Translations under genes and position numbers: made by a program | Part shown: in pieces, positions 34,040 through 42,633 of the stretch | How the letters are laid out: the number at the start of each line of letters is the position of its first letter | Position numbering within the stretch: the first letter of the stretch is position 1 | Origin: an uncultured Draconibacterium sp. | GTDB taxonomy: Bacteria > Bacteroidota > Bacteroidia > Bacteroidales > Prolixibacteraceae | Assembly (NCBI RefSeq): GCF_963677575.1 | Contig: NZ_OY782038.1 | Coordinates: forward strand, 3,785,501-3,849,500 | Length of the DNA stretch: 64,000 bases | Direction: 5' to 3' | Notes under the pieces: model-generated | The model's database searches: none | Told to the model about the DNA's origin: nothing | The model's input: only the letters and a program-made list of their open reading frames with translations

Positions 34040-35131
34040 ATGAGTTTAAAATTAGACATTAATCCGATTAAAGCGTGGATGCCAAATATCGACAATCCAC
34101 TGCTGATTTCAGGGCCATGTAGTCTTGAAACGGAAGAGCAAACCATGGAAACAGCACGATTGCTGGCGAAAGACAAACGCGTATTTGTTTTCCGTGGTGG
34201 GGTTTGGAAACCGAGAACGCGCCCGGGATCGTTTGAAGGCGTTGGATCGATCGGTTTAAAATGGCTGCAGCAGGTAAAAGAAGAAACCGGTTTGCCGGTT
34301 GGGACCGAAGTGGCAAATGCACAACACACCGAAGAGGCTTTAAAAGCCGGACTTGATGTATTGTGGATTGGAGCACGTTCTACAGCAAGCCCTTTTGTGG
34401 TGCAGGAAATTGCCGATGTACTTAAAGGAACAGATACCGTGGTAATGATTAAAAACCCGGTGAACCCTGACGTACAACTTTGGATGGGAGCTGTTGAGCG
34501 AATCCACCAGGCAGGTATTAAAAATATTGTGGGAATCCACCGTGGATTTACGCCATTCCGCGAAACAAAATACCGTAACTACCCTAACTGGAAAACCTTT
34601 ATTGAGTTAAAGCGTCTGCTTCCGAATTTGCCTGTAATTTGCGATCCGAGCCACATCGCCGGAACACGCGAATACCTTTATGAAATTTCGCAGAAAGCAT
34701 TTGATATGGGAATGGAAGGCTTGATGGTTGAATCGCACCGCGATCCTTCGTGTGCGTTGAGTGATGCCGGTCAGCAACTTACTCCGGGCGACCTGGGAAA
34801 AATGCTCGATAAATTGGTTATTCGCTACGAAAATGCAAGCAATCCGGATTTCGTCAATCAACTGGATGTATTGCGTAGCCGTATTGATGCAATTGATACC
34901 GAGTTGCTGGAAACACTGGCTTCGCGTGTGCAGATTGTAAAACAAATCGGTGAGTATAAGCGCGACAACAATGTTACTGCGCTGCAAATCAGCCGTTGGA
35001 CAGAGTTAATGGAAAAGCGTGTAAAGTTGGGTAAGAGTATGGACGTAAATGAAACGTTTGTAAAAATTCTTTTTCAATTAATTCACGAAGATTCGGTGCG
35101 TATGCAAACCGAAATTATGGATCAGGAATAA
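34040..35131 (+). CDS. Bifunctional DAHP synthase / chorismate mutase (type II CM fusion)
   Basis: A 363-residue fusion. Residues 1-260 are a KDSA-like 3-deoxy-7-phosphoheptulonate synthase, the entry enzyme of the shikimate pathway (LLISGPCSLETEEQTMETA, FRGGVWKPRTRPGSFEGVG, LWIGARSTASPFVVQEIA, VMIKNPVNPDVQLW, VICDPSHIAGTREYLY, GLMVESHRDPSCALSDAGQQL). Residues 270-360 are an AroQ chorismate mutase helix bundle (LDVLRSRIDAIDTELLETLASRVQIVKQIGEYK, with catalytic Arg/Lys positions retained). The order DAHPS-CM is the usual Bacteroidota one, and the CM domain often regulates the synthase allosterically. Together with tyrA it supplies chorismate and channels it to tyrosine. Confidence 0.94.
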   Translation: MSLKLDINPIKAWMPNIDNPLLISGPCSLETEEQTMETARLLAKDKRVFVFRGGVWKPRTRPGSFEGVGSIGLKWLQQVKEETGLPVGTEVANAQHTEEALKAGLDVLWIGARSTASPFVVQEIADVLKGTDTVVMIKNPVNPDVQLWMGAVERIHQAGIKNIVGIHRGFTPFRETKYRNYPNWKTFIELKRLLPNLPVICDPSHIAGTREYLYEISQKAFDMGMEGLMVESHRDPSCALSDAGQQLTPGDLGKMLDKLVIRYENASNPDFVNQLDVLRSRIDAIDTELLETLASRVQIVKQIGEYKRDNNVTALQISRWTELMEKRVKLGKSMDVNETFVKILFQLIHEDSVRMQTEIMDQE

Positions 35132-35155
35132 GATTTGTATTGGAAAACGATATGG

Positions 35156-35187
35156 AGCCTCGGGAGATTTTTCCGGGGCTTTTTTTA
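35156..35187 (+). terminator. Terminator of the tyrA operon
   Basis: AGCCTCGG / CCGGGGCT (one G-T pair) with a loop of nine and a seven-T run. It overlaps the end of the convergent rnpA gene. Confidence 0.75.
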
Positions 35188-35610
35188 TGCCTTTTTGTTT
35201 TCTGCCTCAGCACATGAATCGGCTAACCTGTAAAGCGCTTTTTTCATGGCTTTCTCAACCTGCGCAAAGCTTGGTAACTCTTTGCCAATAAAGATGAAAA
35301 AAACGGCTATTTGCTGCTTTTCTGCAAGCACAGGAAGCAATTGTTTGTTCAAGCGGTATGCCTCGCGCATTAGGCGTTTAATTCGGTTACGTTTTACGGC
35401 TCGTTTAAATATCTTTTTGCTTACCGAGAAACCGGCCTGAACGGGAACAGGTTGAGGAAGTTCTGTTGCCTTGAAAACTACTTTTAATGGAAACGCTAAA
35501 AATGATTCGCCTTCAGAAAAAAGTTTATCGATAACTTTTTTGCTGCACAAACGCTCTGCTTTTTTTAGGGAGTGAGATACAGGCAATTCTATTTTTTCTT
35601 TTGTTTCCAT
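35185..35610 (-). CDS. rnpA: Ribonuclease P protein component
   Basis: The protein subunit of RNase P (about 141 residues), which helps the RNA subunit mature tRNA 5' ends. The signature is AVKRNRIKRLMREAYRLNK (the RNR motif), preceded by VQAGFSVSKKIFKRAV and the N-terminal LKKAERLCSKKVIDKLFSEGESF. I choose METKEKIELPV at 35610: the longer frame to 35634 would read back into a terminator hairpin whose T-run directly abuts this ATG. In many bacteria rnpA neighbours rpmH and dnaA; here it lies downstream of hemD instead, as in other Bacteroidota. Confidence 0.92.
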   Translation of the reverse strand: METKEKIELPVSHSLKKAERLCSKKVIDKLFSEGESFLAFPLKVVFKATELPQPVPVQAGFSVSKKIFKRAVKRNRIKRLMREAYRLNKQLLPVLAEKQQIAVFFIFIGKELPSFAQVEKAMKKALYRLADSCAEAENKKA

Positions 35611-35650
35611 AAAAAAGTAAAGGCCATACGTCAAACGACGGACGGCCTTT
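35611..35650 (-). terminator. Hairpin between hemD and rnpA
   Basis: A 14-bp stem with two mismatches (AAAGGCCGTCCGTC / GACGTATGGCCTTT on the minus strand), GTTT loop, then TAC and six T immediately before the rnpA ATG. It can end hemD transcripts or act as a cis element on rnpA. Confidence 0.6.
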
Positions 35651-35671
35651 CAAAAATATATATTTTTCTAT

Positions 35672-36418
35672 TTAATTCTTGTTGCTCTTCTTGATGTATT
35701 GATCAAGAGCCATAGTCATCGAAGGAGCCTGAGCAGTTGGAGCCTGAATATCCAGTCTTAATCCGGCCTCTTCTACTGCTTTTGCTGTCGACGGACCAAA
35801 ACATGCGATGCGTGTTGAATTTTGCTCAAAGTCGGGGAAGTTCTGAAACAGCGACTTAATTCCCGACGGGCTGAAAAATACCAATACATCATATTTAATA
35901 TCTGCCAAATCCGATAAATCGGCGCTAACCGTACGGTATAAAATTGCTTTCGTGTACTTATAGTCACCTTTGTCTAACAGGGTTGGAATTTCCTGTTTGT
36001 GAATATCCGAAAGTGGTACAAGGAATTTTTCATCTTTGTGTTTTTTCATCACATTCACCAAATCGGTGAATTTACCGTCGGCATAAAATATTTTACGCTT
36101 ACGGTACACTATGTACTTTTGAAGATAGAAAGCAGTTGCTTCAGAAATGCAGAAATATTTCATCGAATCAGGCACTGTAATGCGCAATTCCTGTGCAATT
36201 CTGAAAAAATGATCGATAGCAGTACGGCTGGTAAAAATTACCGCAGTATGCTCAAGTATCTGCGTTCGTGTTTGGCGAAATTCCTTGGCAGGAACTCCCT
36301 CAACTTGAATGAACGGTCTGAAGTCGATCTTCAGGCCATTCTTTTCAGCCAACTCAAAATACGGTGATTTTGCTGTACTTGGCTCCGGTTGTGAAACTAA
36401 AATGCTCTTGACTTTCAA
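35672..36418 (-). CDS. hemD: Uroporphyrinogen-III synthase
   Basis: A 248-residue HemD, which closes hydroxymethylbilane to uroporphyrinogen III in haem/sirohaem synthesis. It shows the Bacteroidota form: KVKSILVSQPEPSTAKSPYFELAEKNGLKIDFRPFIQVEGVPAKEFR, TAVIFTSRTAIDHFFRIA, VLVFFSPSGIKSLFQNFPDFEQ, RIACFGPSTAKAVEEAGLRLDIQAPTAQAPSM. The start is a TTG at 36418: the first residues after it match the family start and no ATG is available. The DUF4271 gene is 37 bp upstream on the same strand, a pair frequently seen together in this phylum. Confidence 0.9.
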   Translation of the reverse strand: MKVKSILVSQPEPSTAKSPYFELAEKNGLKIDFRPFIQVEGVPAKEFRQTRTQILEHTAVIFTSRTAIDHFFRIAQELRITVPDSMKYFCISEATAFYLQKYIVYRKRKIFYADGKFTDLVNVMKKHKDEKFLVPLSDIHKQEIPTLLDKGDYKYTKAILYRTVSADLSDLADIKYDVLVFFSPSGIKSLFQNFPDFEQNSTRIACFGPSTAKAVEEAGLRLDIQAPTAQAPSMTMALDQYIKKSNKN

Positions 36419-36455
36419 ATTTTTATGCTTTTAATGAGACTTTCCCCCTTCTTAT

Positions 36456-37322
36456 TCAAACAACAACTTTATAAATTAAAAGCAAGGGTAAAATTTCAAG
36501 GGTACAAAGGTACAAAAACAGATAAAATAAAGAAAATTGTTTTTTCAATAATATAATTGCACCCCTTCTTAGTAATATTAGATTAAAAATAAAAAGGATT
36601 ACAAGTCCTGAAATAGCTATGAAAACAGGGGTTTTAAGCGGCGCAAATTGAATTAAAATTACCACAGGTAAGAAAACCAAACTGAGCGAACGGTTAAAAT
36701 TATCGTAGCTAAACAAATATTCGCGGGTTTCATTTTGCGTTTCAAACATCAATCCTAATGTTAAATAGATAACTTTTTTGCCAAAAAAGTAGAGTAAAGT
36801 ACCACCAAAAATCAAGGATAAGTACTGTGGAGTCAGGGAAGTGTTTTGATATTTAAACAGATTTAAACACTGAAATATAAATATGGGGAAGATGATATAA
36901 AAAATGGCCTCAAGACGAAATGCGGCATGAAAAACAGGGTAGGTTTTATCGTTGAGCATGCGCGTTGAAGTAGCATAATTAAATAACGATAAAAACAGCT
37001 GCTGAATATATTTGGCATACGAATATCGGATGCTGGCAAAAATGACAATGGCAACAAAAATAATAATGGTTAACCAGTCGTGCCCAGGGTATTCGCGCTC
37101 CCGGTTGGGTAGAACCAGGGCGTTTTGCTCAAGTTGCGAGCTGTGCATTTCAGTCTGCTGACGCGGAACAATGTAATCGGAACTGTCAACAGCTTGTTTG
37201 TTTTGTTTTCTGGTGCGATTCGCCTGTGATATTGTGGTCGTTTTTTCAAGGTTTTGGGGTATCTCCTCACTTGCGTTAAGCGTTGAAATCGAGTCTTGAT
37301 AATATGTGTAATTTGCCCCCAT
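36456..37322 (-). CDS. DUF4271 integral membrane protein
   Basis: About 288 residues. The N-terminal third is hydrophilic and soluble (TRKQNKQAVDSSDYIVPRQQ), followed by six or seven membrane helices (WLTIIIFVAIVIFASI, LEAIFYIIFPIFIFQCL, SLIFGGTLLYFFGKKVIYLTLGLMF, VFLPVVILIQFAPL, VFIAISGLVILFIFNLILL, LFYLFLYLCTLEILPLLLIY). The layout matches the Bacteroidota-specific DUF4271 family of unknown function. ATG at 37322 (MGANYTYYQ) is chosen over 37376 because an exact promoter -7 element lies between them. It precedes hemD. Confidence 0.85.
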   Translation of the reverse strand: MGANYTYYQDSISTLNASEEIPQNLEKTTTISQANRTRKQNKQAVDSSDYIVPRQQTEMHSSQLEQNALVLPNREREYPGHDWLTIIIFVAIVIFASIRYSYAKYIQQLFLSLFNYATSTRMLNDKTYPVFHAAFRLEAIFYIIFPIFIFQCLNLFKYQNTSLTPQYLSLIFGGTLLYFFGKKVIYLTLGLMFETQNETREYLFSYDNFNRSLSLVFLPVVILIQFAPLKTPVFIAISGLVILFIFNLILLRRGAIILLKKQFSLFYLFLYLCTLEILPLLLIYKVVV

Positions 37323-37336
37323 AGTTTTGAATGGCG

Positions 37337-37344
37337 CAAAGATA
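37337..37344 (-). promoter_or_regulatory. -7 element for the DUF4271-hemD operon
   Basis: TATCTTTG on the minus strand, an exact TAnnTTTG, 14 bp upstream of the chosen ATG. No TTG at -33. Confidence 0.6.
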
Positions 37345-37461
37345 CCAAAATAATAAAATGAAGGTGGTTGCTTCATTGAAGAACTATTTACCTTTTTTTG
37401 AAAAGGCCTGACTAATTTTAGTTTATTTGTAAGCAGAATAAAAATTTGAAAAGCTGATTTA

Positions 37462-38397
37462 ATGATCTACCTGGCTCCATTACAGGGTTTTACCGACTAT
37501 GTGTACAGAGCGTCGTACGCAGAAGTGTTTAACACAGTTGATACTTATTTTATCCCGTACATTTCGTTGAAAAACAACGAGATACCCAATAAGTATATTT
37601 GCGAAATTCTCCCGGAGAATAATACGCAAAGCAGGGTGGTTCCACAAATTTTGGCAAAAGACGCTGCGGAGTTCGAATTGCTGGAAAATGTTTTAACCGA
37701 CAATGGTTATTCGGAATTTAATCTGAATTTGGGATGCCCGTATCCGATGGTAACCAACCGCGGAAAAGGTTCCGGCTTGTTGCCTTTCCCGGAAGAGATT
37801 TATATGATACTTGATCATTTTTACAGCCACTCAAAAGGAACGCTTTCTGTAAAATTGCGGGCAGGTTTAAAATCGGCGGATGAGTTGAATAAGGTTGTAG
37901 AAGTTTTAAATCAATTTTCATTAAAGGAGGTGATTTTGCATGCGCGGGTAGCCAGCCAGTTGTATTCGGGCGAAATTGATGAAAATGCCTTTTCGTATGC
38001 CACACAAAACCTAAAACACAAACTGGCTTATAACGGCGATATATTTTCGGAACAAGATTTTCTCGATAAACAAAAAAAATTCCCCGGTATTGATACCTGG
38101 ATGCTGGGACGTGGAATTTTAATGAATCCACTGCTTCCGCATGAAATAAAAGGCATTTCGGTTTCGGAAGAAGAACGTGCCGATTTACTGTATACATTTC
38201 ATCAAACCATGCTGGAGCATTATCTTGAAATTATGGATAACGAAGGCAATGCACTGAATAAAATGAAACAGTTCTGGATTTACTTCGCCCATTGTTTTCC
38301 AAACCCCCAAAAGGTCTTTAAACACGTTAAAAAAGTGAAAGCGCTGAATAAATACAATCCGACAGTAAAGTCAATATTTAACGAGCTGAATGGTTAA
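37462..38397 (+). CDS. tRNA-dihydrouridine synthase
   Basis: A 311-residue FMN enzyme that reduces uridines in the tRNA D-loop. Visible are the start IYLAPLQGFTDYVYR (APMxxxTD-like FMN site), EFNLNLGCPYPMVTNRGKGSGLL (the NxGCP motif with the active-site Cys region; the canonical NLNxGCPxxxV), LSVKLRAGLKS, VILHARVASQLYSGEID, LAYNGDIFS and WMLGRGILMNPLLP. The C-terminal helical domain includes MKQFWIYFAHCFPNPQKVFKHVKK. Which Dus subgroup is unclear, as Bacteroidota enzymes do not fit DusA/B/C neatly. It is monocistronic. Confidence 0.9.
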   Translation: MIYLAPLQGFTDYVYRASYAEVFNTVDTYFIPYISLKNNEIPNKYICEILPENNTQSRVVPQILAKDAAEFELLENVLTDNGYSEFNLNLGCPYPMVTNRGKGSGLLPFPEEIYMILDHFYSHSKGTLSVKLRAGLKSADELNKVVEVLNQFSLKEVILHARVASQLYSGEIDENAFSYATQNLKHKLAYNGDIFSEQDFLDKQKKFPGIDTWMLGRGILMNPLLPHEIKGISVSEEERADLLYTFHQTMLEHYLEIMDNEGNALNKMKQFWIYFAHCFPNPQKVFKHVKKVKALNKYNPTVKSIFNELNG

Positions 38398-38400
38398 GAC

Positions 38401-38449
38401 TTCGACTCCGCTCAGTCTGACTACTTTGGTTAAGTTGAGCGTAGTCGAA
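38401..38449. repeat. Imperfect palindrome between convergent dus and polA
   Basis: TTCGACTCCGCTCA (38401-38414) and TGAGCGTAGTCGAA (38436-38449) pair at 13 of 14 positions across a 21-nt loop. It resembles a common scattered palindrome of Bacteroidota genomes (from memory) and could end transcription from either side, although T-runs are missing. Confidence 0.55.
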
Positions 38450-38481
38450 ACAGATCAAAAAGATATTACAGAAACTGAATA

Positions 38482-41256
38482 CTAATGCGCATCCAGCCAA
38501 TTGTCGGCGGCGTTGCTTTCAACGGTTAACTGAACACCAATATCCATGGCATTCTCCATTTCATTTTTCACCAATGAACGAATCGTTTCCAGTTCAGGTT
38601 TGTACACATCAAAGTTCAATTCATCATGCACTTGCAAAATCATCTTCGATTTCAGGTTTTGCTCCTCCATTTTGTTGTGAATGTTGATCATCGCAATTTT
38701 AATGATATCCGCTGCAGAACCCTGAATAGGCGCATTTACCGCATTTCGTTCAGCCATTCCTCGTACTACTGCGTTGGCTGAATTGATATCGTTTAAATAG
38801 CGACGCCGGCCTTTTATGGTTTCAACAAAACCCTGTTCGCGGGCAAGGTGAATTTGTTTGTCCATAAATGCTTTAATCTTAGGAAAATTCTCGAAATAGC
38901 CATCGATCAAATCTTTTGCTTCGGTGCGTGGAATATTTAAACGCTGCGACAAACCAAATGCCGAGATACCATAAATAATCCCGAAGTTGGCCGTTTTTGC
39001 TTTGCGTCGCATGTCCGAATCAACTTCACTTTCGGGTATTTGGTAAATCTTTGCTGCGGTGATGGAGTGAATATCTTTGCCTTCGTTAAAAGCGCGTTGC
39101 ATTTCTTCGTCGCCACTTAGCGCTGCCATAATACGCAACTCAATTTGCGAGTAGTCAGCAGAAAAGAAGGTATGCTCATCGTCCGATGGAATAAAAGCTT
39201 TTCGGATCTCTCGGCCGGCTGCGTCACGAATCGGAATATTCTGCAGGTTCGGATTTACGGAACTTAAACGCCCGGTGGCAGCAATAGCCTGGTTATATGA
39301 CGTATGAATCTTTCCGGTTTTTGGATTGACCAGCTGTGGTAAGGCTTCAACATAAGTCGATAACAGCTTTTTCAATCCCCGGAAATCCAATACCTTTTGA
39401 ACGATAGGGTGTTTGTCAACCAAACGAATCAATACTTCTTCAGAAGTGGAATATTGTTTTGTTTTGGTTTTCTTGGCGTTGGTATCAATTTTTAATTTCT
39501 CGAAAAGAATAGGGCCAAGCTGTTTGGGCGATGATACATTAAATTCTTCGCCAGCCAGTTCCATAATTTCTTTTTCAAGTTGAATTATCTGTTCGCGTAA
39601 AACTATGGCGTATCTATTTAGCTCTTCTGAGTTTAATTTTACACCTGTACTTTCCATTTTTGCAAGCACCGGCACCAGCGGCATTTCAAGCGTTTCGAAA
39701 AGTTCGCGCACTCCGGATTTGTCCAGCTCCGGCTCCAAAGCATTTCTTAATTGCAAAGTCAAATCGGCATCTTCGCAGGCATAGTCGCGCAACTTATCTG
39801 TTGTTACCGATCGCATGGTCAGCTGGTTTTTACCTTTTTTGCCGATCAGGTTTTCGGTCGGTACTTTTTCGTAATTCAGGTACTGCAAACACAACTGATC
39901 GAGGTTATGTTTCATGTCGGGCTGAATGAGGTAATGCGCCAACATGGTATCGTAAAGTGGTCCTTTAACTTCTAGATTGTAATTCTTCAGAATGAGAATG
40001 TCGTATTTTATATTTTGCCCGATTTTGGTGGTGTTTGTATCGGCAAAAACTTCACGAAACTCGTCCATTACTTTTTGTGCTTCTTCGCGATTTGTGGGGA
40101 TGGTAACACAATACGCTTCGTGCTCCCTAAACGCAAACGACATACAAACAATCTCGGCAATTTGCGTGTCGAGTCCGGTGGTTTCGGTATCAAAACAAAA
40201 TTCCTTTTGCACCGAAAGCTCAGCGCGCAGACTGGCGCGTTGCAGTTCGTTTTCAACCAGGTAATACTGGTGTGGAACAGATTCGATATTTTCTTTTGTG
40301 GAAGGAACTTCAGCAACAACTTCTTCAGGCGCTCCAAAAAGTGTTCCCTGCATCGCCGTTTCTGCCGGGGCACTGCTGAGTTTTAAACGAGAAATCAGGG
40401 TTTTAAATTCCAGCTCATTAAAAAGTTTTATTAGCTCTTCTTTATTGAGTTCGTCTTTCTGCAGTTGCTTAAGGTCAAAATCTACCGGAGCATCGGTAAT
40501 AATTGTTGCCAGCACTTTTGAAAGTCGCACCTGTTCTTCGTTTTCAACGATTCGTTCTTTTTGTTTGCCTTTTAGCCTATCGGTGTTTTTGTACAGTTCT
40601 TCAATACTGCCGTAATCGGCAATAAGTTTTTGTGCCGTTTTAGGCCCAACACCGGGACATCCCGGAATATTATCAGCCGAATCGCCCATTAACCCAAGAA
40701 TGTCAATTACCTGGTCGGCAGTTTCAATACCAAAACTTTCCTGTACTTCAGGTAATCCCCAAATCTCAATATCGCCACCGCCTTTTCCGGGTTTATACAT
40801 AAAAACCTTATCAGAAACCAGCTGTGCATAATCTTTATCAGGCGTCATCATGTAGGTGGTGAAACCCTCTTTTTCTGCTTTTTTTGCCAGCGTTCCGATA
40901 ACGTCGTCGGCTTCGTAACCTGCCTTTTCAATAATCGGAATGTTAAAAGCCTCAATAATTCTACGAATGTATGGAATTGACTTCCGCAAATCTTCCGGCA
41001 TTTCATCGCGGTTGGCCTTGTATTCTTTAAACATTTCGTGCCTAAAAGTTGGCGCCGACACATCGAAAACCACAGCCAGATATTCCGGATCTTCTTTTTC
41101 CATTAACTGTACAATGGTGTTTGTAACGCCCAGCATTGCCGAGGTATTTACACCTTTTGAGTTAAACCTGGGATTGCGTATAAATGCAAAATAACTGCGG
41201 TAAATCAGTGCGAAAGCGTCTAAAAGAAAAAGTTTTTGCTGTTTGTTTTCAGCCAT
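38482..41256 (-). CDS. polA: DNA polymerase I
   Basis: A 924-residue repair and Okazaki-fragment polymerase with all three activities. The 5'-3' exonuclease domain (about 1-290) shows KLFLLDAFALIYRSYFAF, AVVFDVSAPTFRHEMFKEYKANR, GYEADDVIGTLA, TPDKDYAQLV and MGDSADNIPGCPGVGPKTA. The 3'-5' proofreading domain has FDTETTGLD. The family-A polymerase has motif A FFSADYSQIELRIMAALSGDEEM, motif B RRKAKTANFGIIYGISAFGLS and motif C ILQVHDELNFDV. The start at MAENKQQKLFLLD (41256) is chosen because the longer frame overlaps queD and adds no conserved residues. It follows queD by 22 bp in one operon. Confidence 0.96.
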   Translation of the reverse strand: MAENKQQKLFLLDAFALIYRSYFAFIRNPRFNSKGVNTSAMLGVTNTIVQLMEKEDPEYLAVVFDVSAPTFRHEMFKEYKANRDEMPEDLRKSIPYIRRIIEAFNIPIIEKAGYEADDVIGTLAKKAEKEGFTTYMMTPDKDYAQLVSDKVFMYKPGKGGGDIEIWGLPEVQESFGIETADQVIDILGLMGDSADNIPGCPGVGPKTAQKLIADYGSIEELYKNTDRLKGKQKERIVENEEQVRLSKVLATIITDAPVDFDLKQLQKDELNKEELIKLFNELEFKTLISRLKLSSAPAETAMQGTLFGAPEEVVAEVPSTKENIESVPHQYYLVENELQRASLRAELSVQKEFCFDTETTGLDTQIAEIVCMSFAFREHEAYCVTIPTNREEAQKVMDEFREVFADTNTTKIGQNIKYDILILKNYNLEVKGPLYDTMLAHYLIQPDMKHNLDQLCLQYLNYEKVPTENLIGKKGKNQLTMRSVTTDKLRDYACEDADLTLQLRNALEPELDKSGVRELFETLEMPLVPVLAKMESTGVKLNSEELNRYAIVLREQIIQLEKEIMELAGEEFNVSSPKQLGPILFEKLKIDTNAKKTKTKQYSTSEEVLIRLVDKHPIVQKVLDFRGLKKLLSTYVEALPQLVNPKTGKIHTSYNQAIAATGRLSSVNPNLQNIPIRDAAGREIRKAFIPSDDEHTFFSADYSQIELRIMAALSGDEEMQRAFNEGKDIHSITAAKIYQIPESEVDSDMRRKAKTANFGIIYGISAFGLSQRLNIPRTEAKDLIDGYFENFPKIKAFMDKQIHLAREQGFVETIKGRRRYLNDINSANAVVRGMAERNAVNAPIQGSAADIIKIAMINIHNKMEEQNLKSKMILQVHDELNFDVYKPELETIRSLVKNEMENAMDIGVQLTVESNAADNWLDAH

Positions 41257-41278
41257 AATATTAATTTTCAGGGTACGA

Positions 41279-41728
41279 TTATTTATTGTCTTCTGCAAAC
41301 CATTCGGCATACGATGTTGCCGTTTCGTAAAGACGAATACTATACAAAGAAACATCCTCGGGAAGTTCTTGTTGAAGAACGCCGGCAAAATATACACACA
41401 TATTTTCCGATGTGGGCTGGAAATCGTGAACGATCAATCGTTCCGTAGCTTTTAGCAAATGCTCCTGGTTTTTATCGGCATAAATCTGGCTTACCACCAA
41501 ACTGTGGTCGTACACATTTACAATTTTGTCTTTCACCAGTTTTTTGAGCTTCCCAAAGTCGATCACCATCCCGTCTTTCGGGTGTCCTTTCTCCTCCCTT
41601 ATTTCACCAAGTAAAGTAACTTCCATGTTGTAAGTGTGCCCGTGAATATTGCGGCACAAGCCATCATAATTGTGCAGCGCATGGCCCATTTCAAAATGAA
41701 ATTTCTTGGTAACTCTAATCTTCGCCAT
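41279..41728 (-). CDS. queD: 6-carboxytetrahydropterin synthase (6-pyruvoyl tetrahydropterin synthase family)
   Basis: A 149-residue zinc enzyme that turns dihydroneopterin triphosphate into 6-carboxytetrahydropterin for queuosine-type tRNA modification. Zinc and catalytic residues show in KKFHFEMGHALHNYDGLCRNIHGHTYNMEV (three His ligands and the catalytic Cys), MVIDFGKLKKLVKD, YDHSLVV and the closing VRLYETATSYAEW-like IRLYETATSYAEWF. The Cys in DGLCRNIHGH and the TS-YAEW ending are those of QueD rather than eukaryotic PTPS. Other que genes are not in the window. Confidence 0.9.
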   Translation of the reverse strand: MAKIRVTKKFHFEMGHALHNYDGLCRNIHGHTYNMEVTLLGEIREEKGHPKDGMVIDFGKLKKLVKDKIVNVYDHSLVVSQIYADKNQEHLLKATERLIVHDFQPTSENMCVYFAGVLQQELPEDVSLYSIRLYETATSYAEWFAEDNK

Positions 41729-41838
41729 TAGTGTATGTTTTTAAAGTTGTGAAATTACGGTTTTTATCCGACACATTTTATTCTTGTCTGAAATTACCTA
41801 AGAAGTAGTGTAAAGTTTGTTGAGATAAAATGAAGAAA

Positions 41839-42417
41839 TTAGCCTGCATGCAAAAATAAATGTTCAGCTAAAATTTTCAGGCCAATGAGAATTAAAATAA
41901 TACCTCCTAAAATTAGTGATTGGTGACTTCTTTTTGCCGAGATATTTTTTCCGAACAACATTCCCAGCATTGCTGCGATAAAGGTTACTGAACCAATAAT
42001 CAAAACCGGAATTAAAATAGGTATTTCAAGAAAACCAAAACTTAATCCAACAACCAATGCATCAATACTGGTGGCTATCGAAAGTCCGATTAATACACTT
42101 ATTTTAAAAGGATCGAAGTTTTTGAGTGTGCCGTCTTCTTTAATACCTTCTACAATCATTTTTCCACCGATTAAAGCCAAAAGACCAAGAGCAATCCAAT
42201 GGTCTACCGAGGCGATGAGGTCTTTTACCGCTTCTCCTATCAGCCATCCAATTATGGGGAAAGTAGCCTGAAAAAATGACAGTGAGGCAGCAACTAATGT
42301 GGCTTGTTTAAATTTTATCTCTCGTTTCATCAAACCACACGACACAGAAACAGCAAAGGAATCGAAACTTAAGCCAATACCAAGAAGTAAAAAGGTTATG
42401 AATTTTGCTGTTGTCAT
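41839..42417 (-). CDS. mntP: MntP-family manganese efflux pump
   Basis: A 192-residue inner-membrane transporter with six predicted helices in two repeats. The family motifs are GLSFDSFAVSVSCGL (conserved Asp in DSFAVS) and GLSIATSIDALVVGLSFGF (second Asp, ATSIDALVVG). The middle KMIVEGIKED loop is typical. It exports Mn(II). ATG at 42417 (MTTAKFITF) is chosen because a -7 element lies only nine bases upstream and the longer frame is not conserved. In some bacteria mntP is controlled by MntR or an Mn riboswitch; neither is seen here. Confidence 0.9.
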   Translation of the reverse strand: MTTAKFITFLLLGIGLSFDSFAVSVSCGLMKREIKFKQATLVAASLSFFQATFPIIGWLIGEAVKDLIASVDHWIALGLLALIGGKMIVEGIKEDGTLKNFDPFKISVLIGLSIATSIDALVVGLSFGFLEIPILIPVLIIGSVTFIAAMLGMLFGKNISAKRSHQSLILGGIILILIGLKILAEHLFLHAG

Positions 42418-42425
42418 TGGTGCCG

Positions 42426-42433
42426 CAAAAGTA
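42426..42433 (-). promoter_or_regulatory. -7 element for mntP, implying a very short leader
   Basis: TACTTTTG on the minus strand, an exact TAnnTTTG, ending nine bases from the ATG at 42417. The transcript would be nearly leaderless. No TTG at -33, so this is tentative. Confidence 0.45.
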
Positions 42434-42633
42434 ACAAAATTAGTTTTTCTGAATACGTTGAATTTTGAAGTTGAAGTGATTTGATTAATTTCTCGAAGAT
42501 CACGCTGATTTCGCCGAAAAATCATAGCATTATGGATTCGGATTTGCGGGATTAGCGGAATCTGTGAGAACGATTTCTTATTTTTTTGAAAATGTTTGTT
42601 ATAAAATTGAAAGCAACTCGTCCAATATAACAG

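Noticed and set aside
41257..41397. Extended N-terminus of polA
   Set aside because: Overlaps queD and adds residues unlike any PolA; the start at 41256 matches the family.
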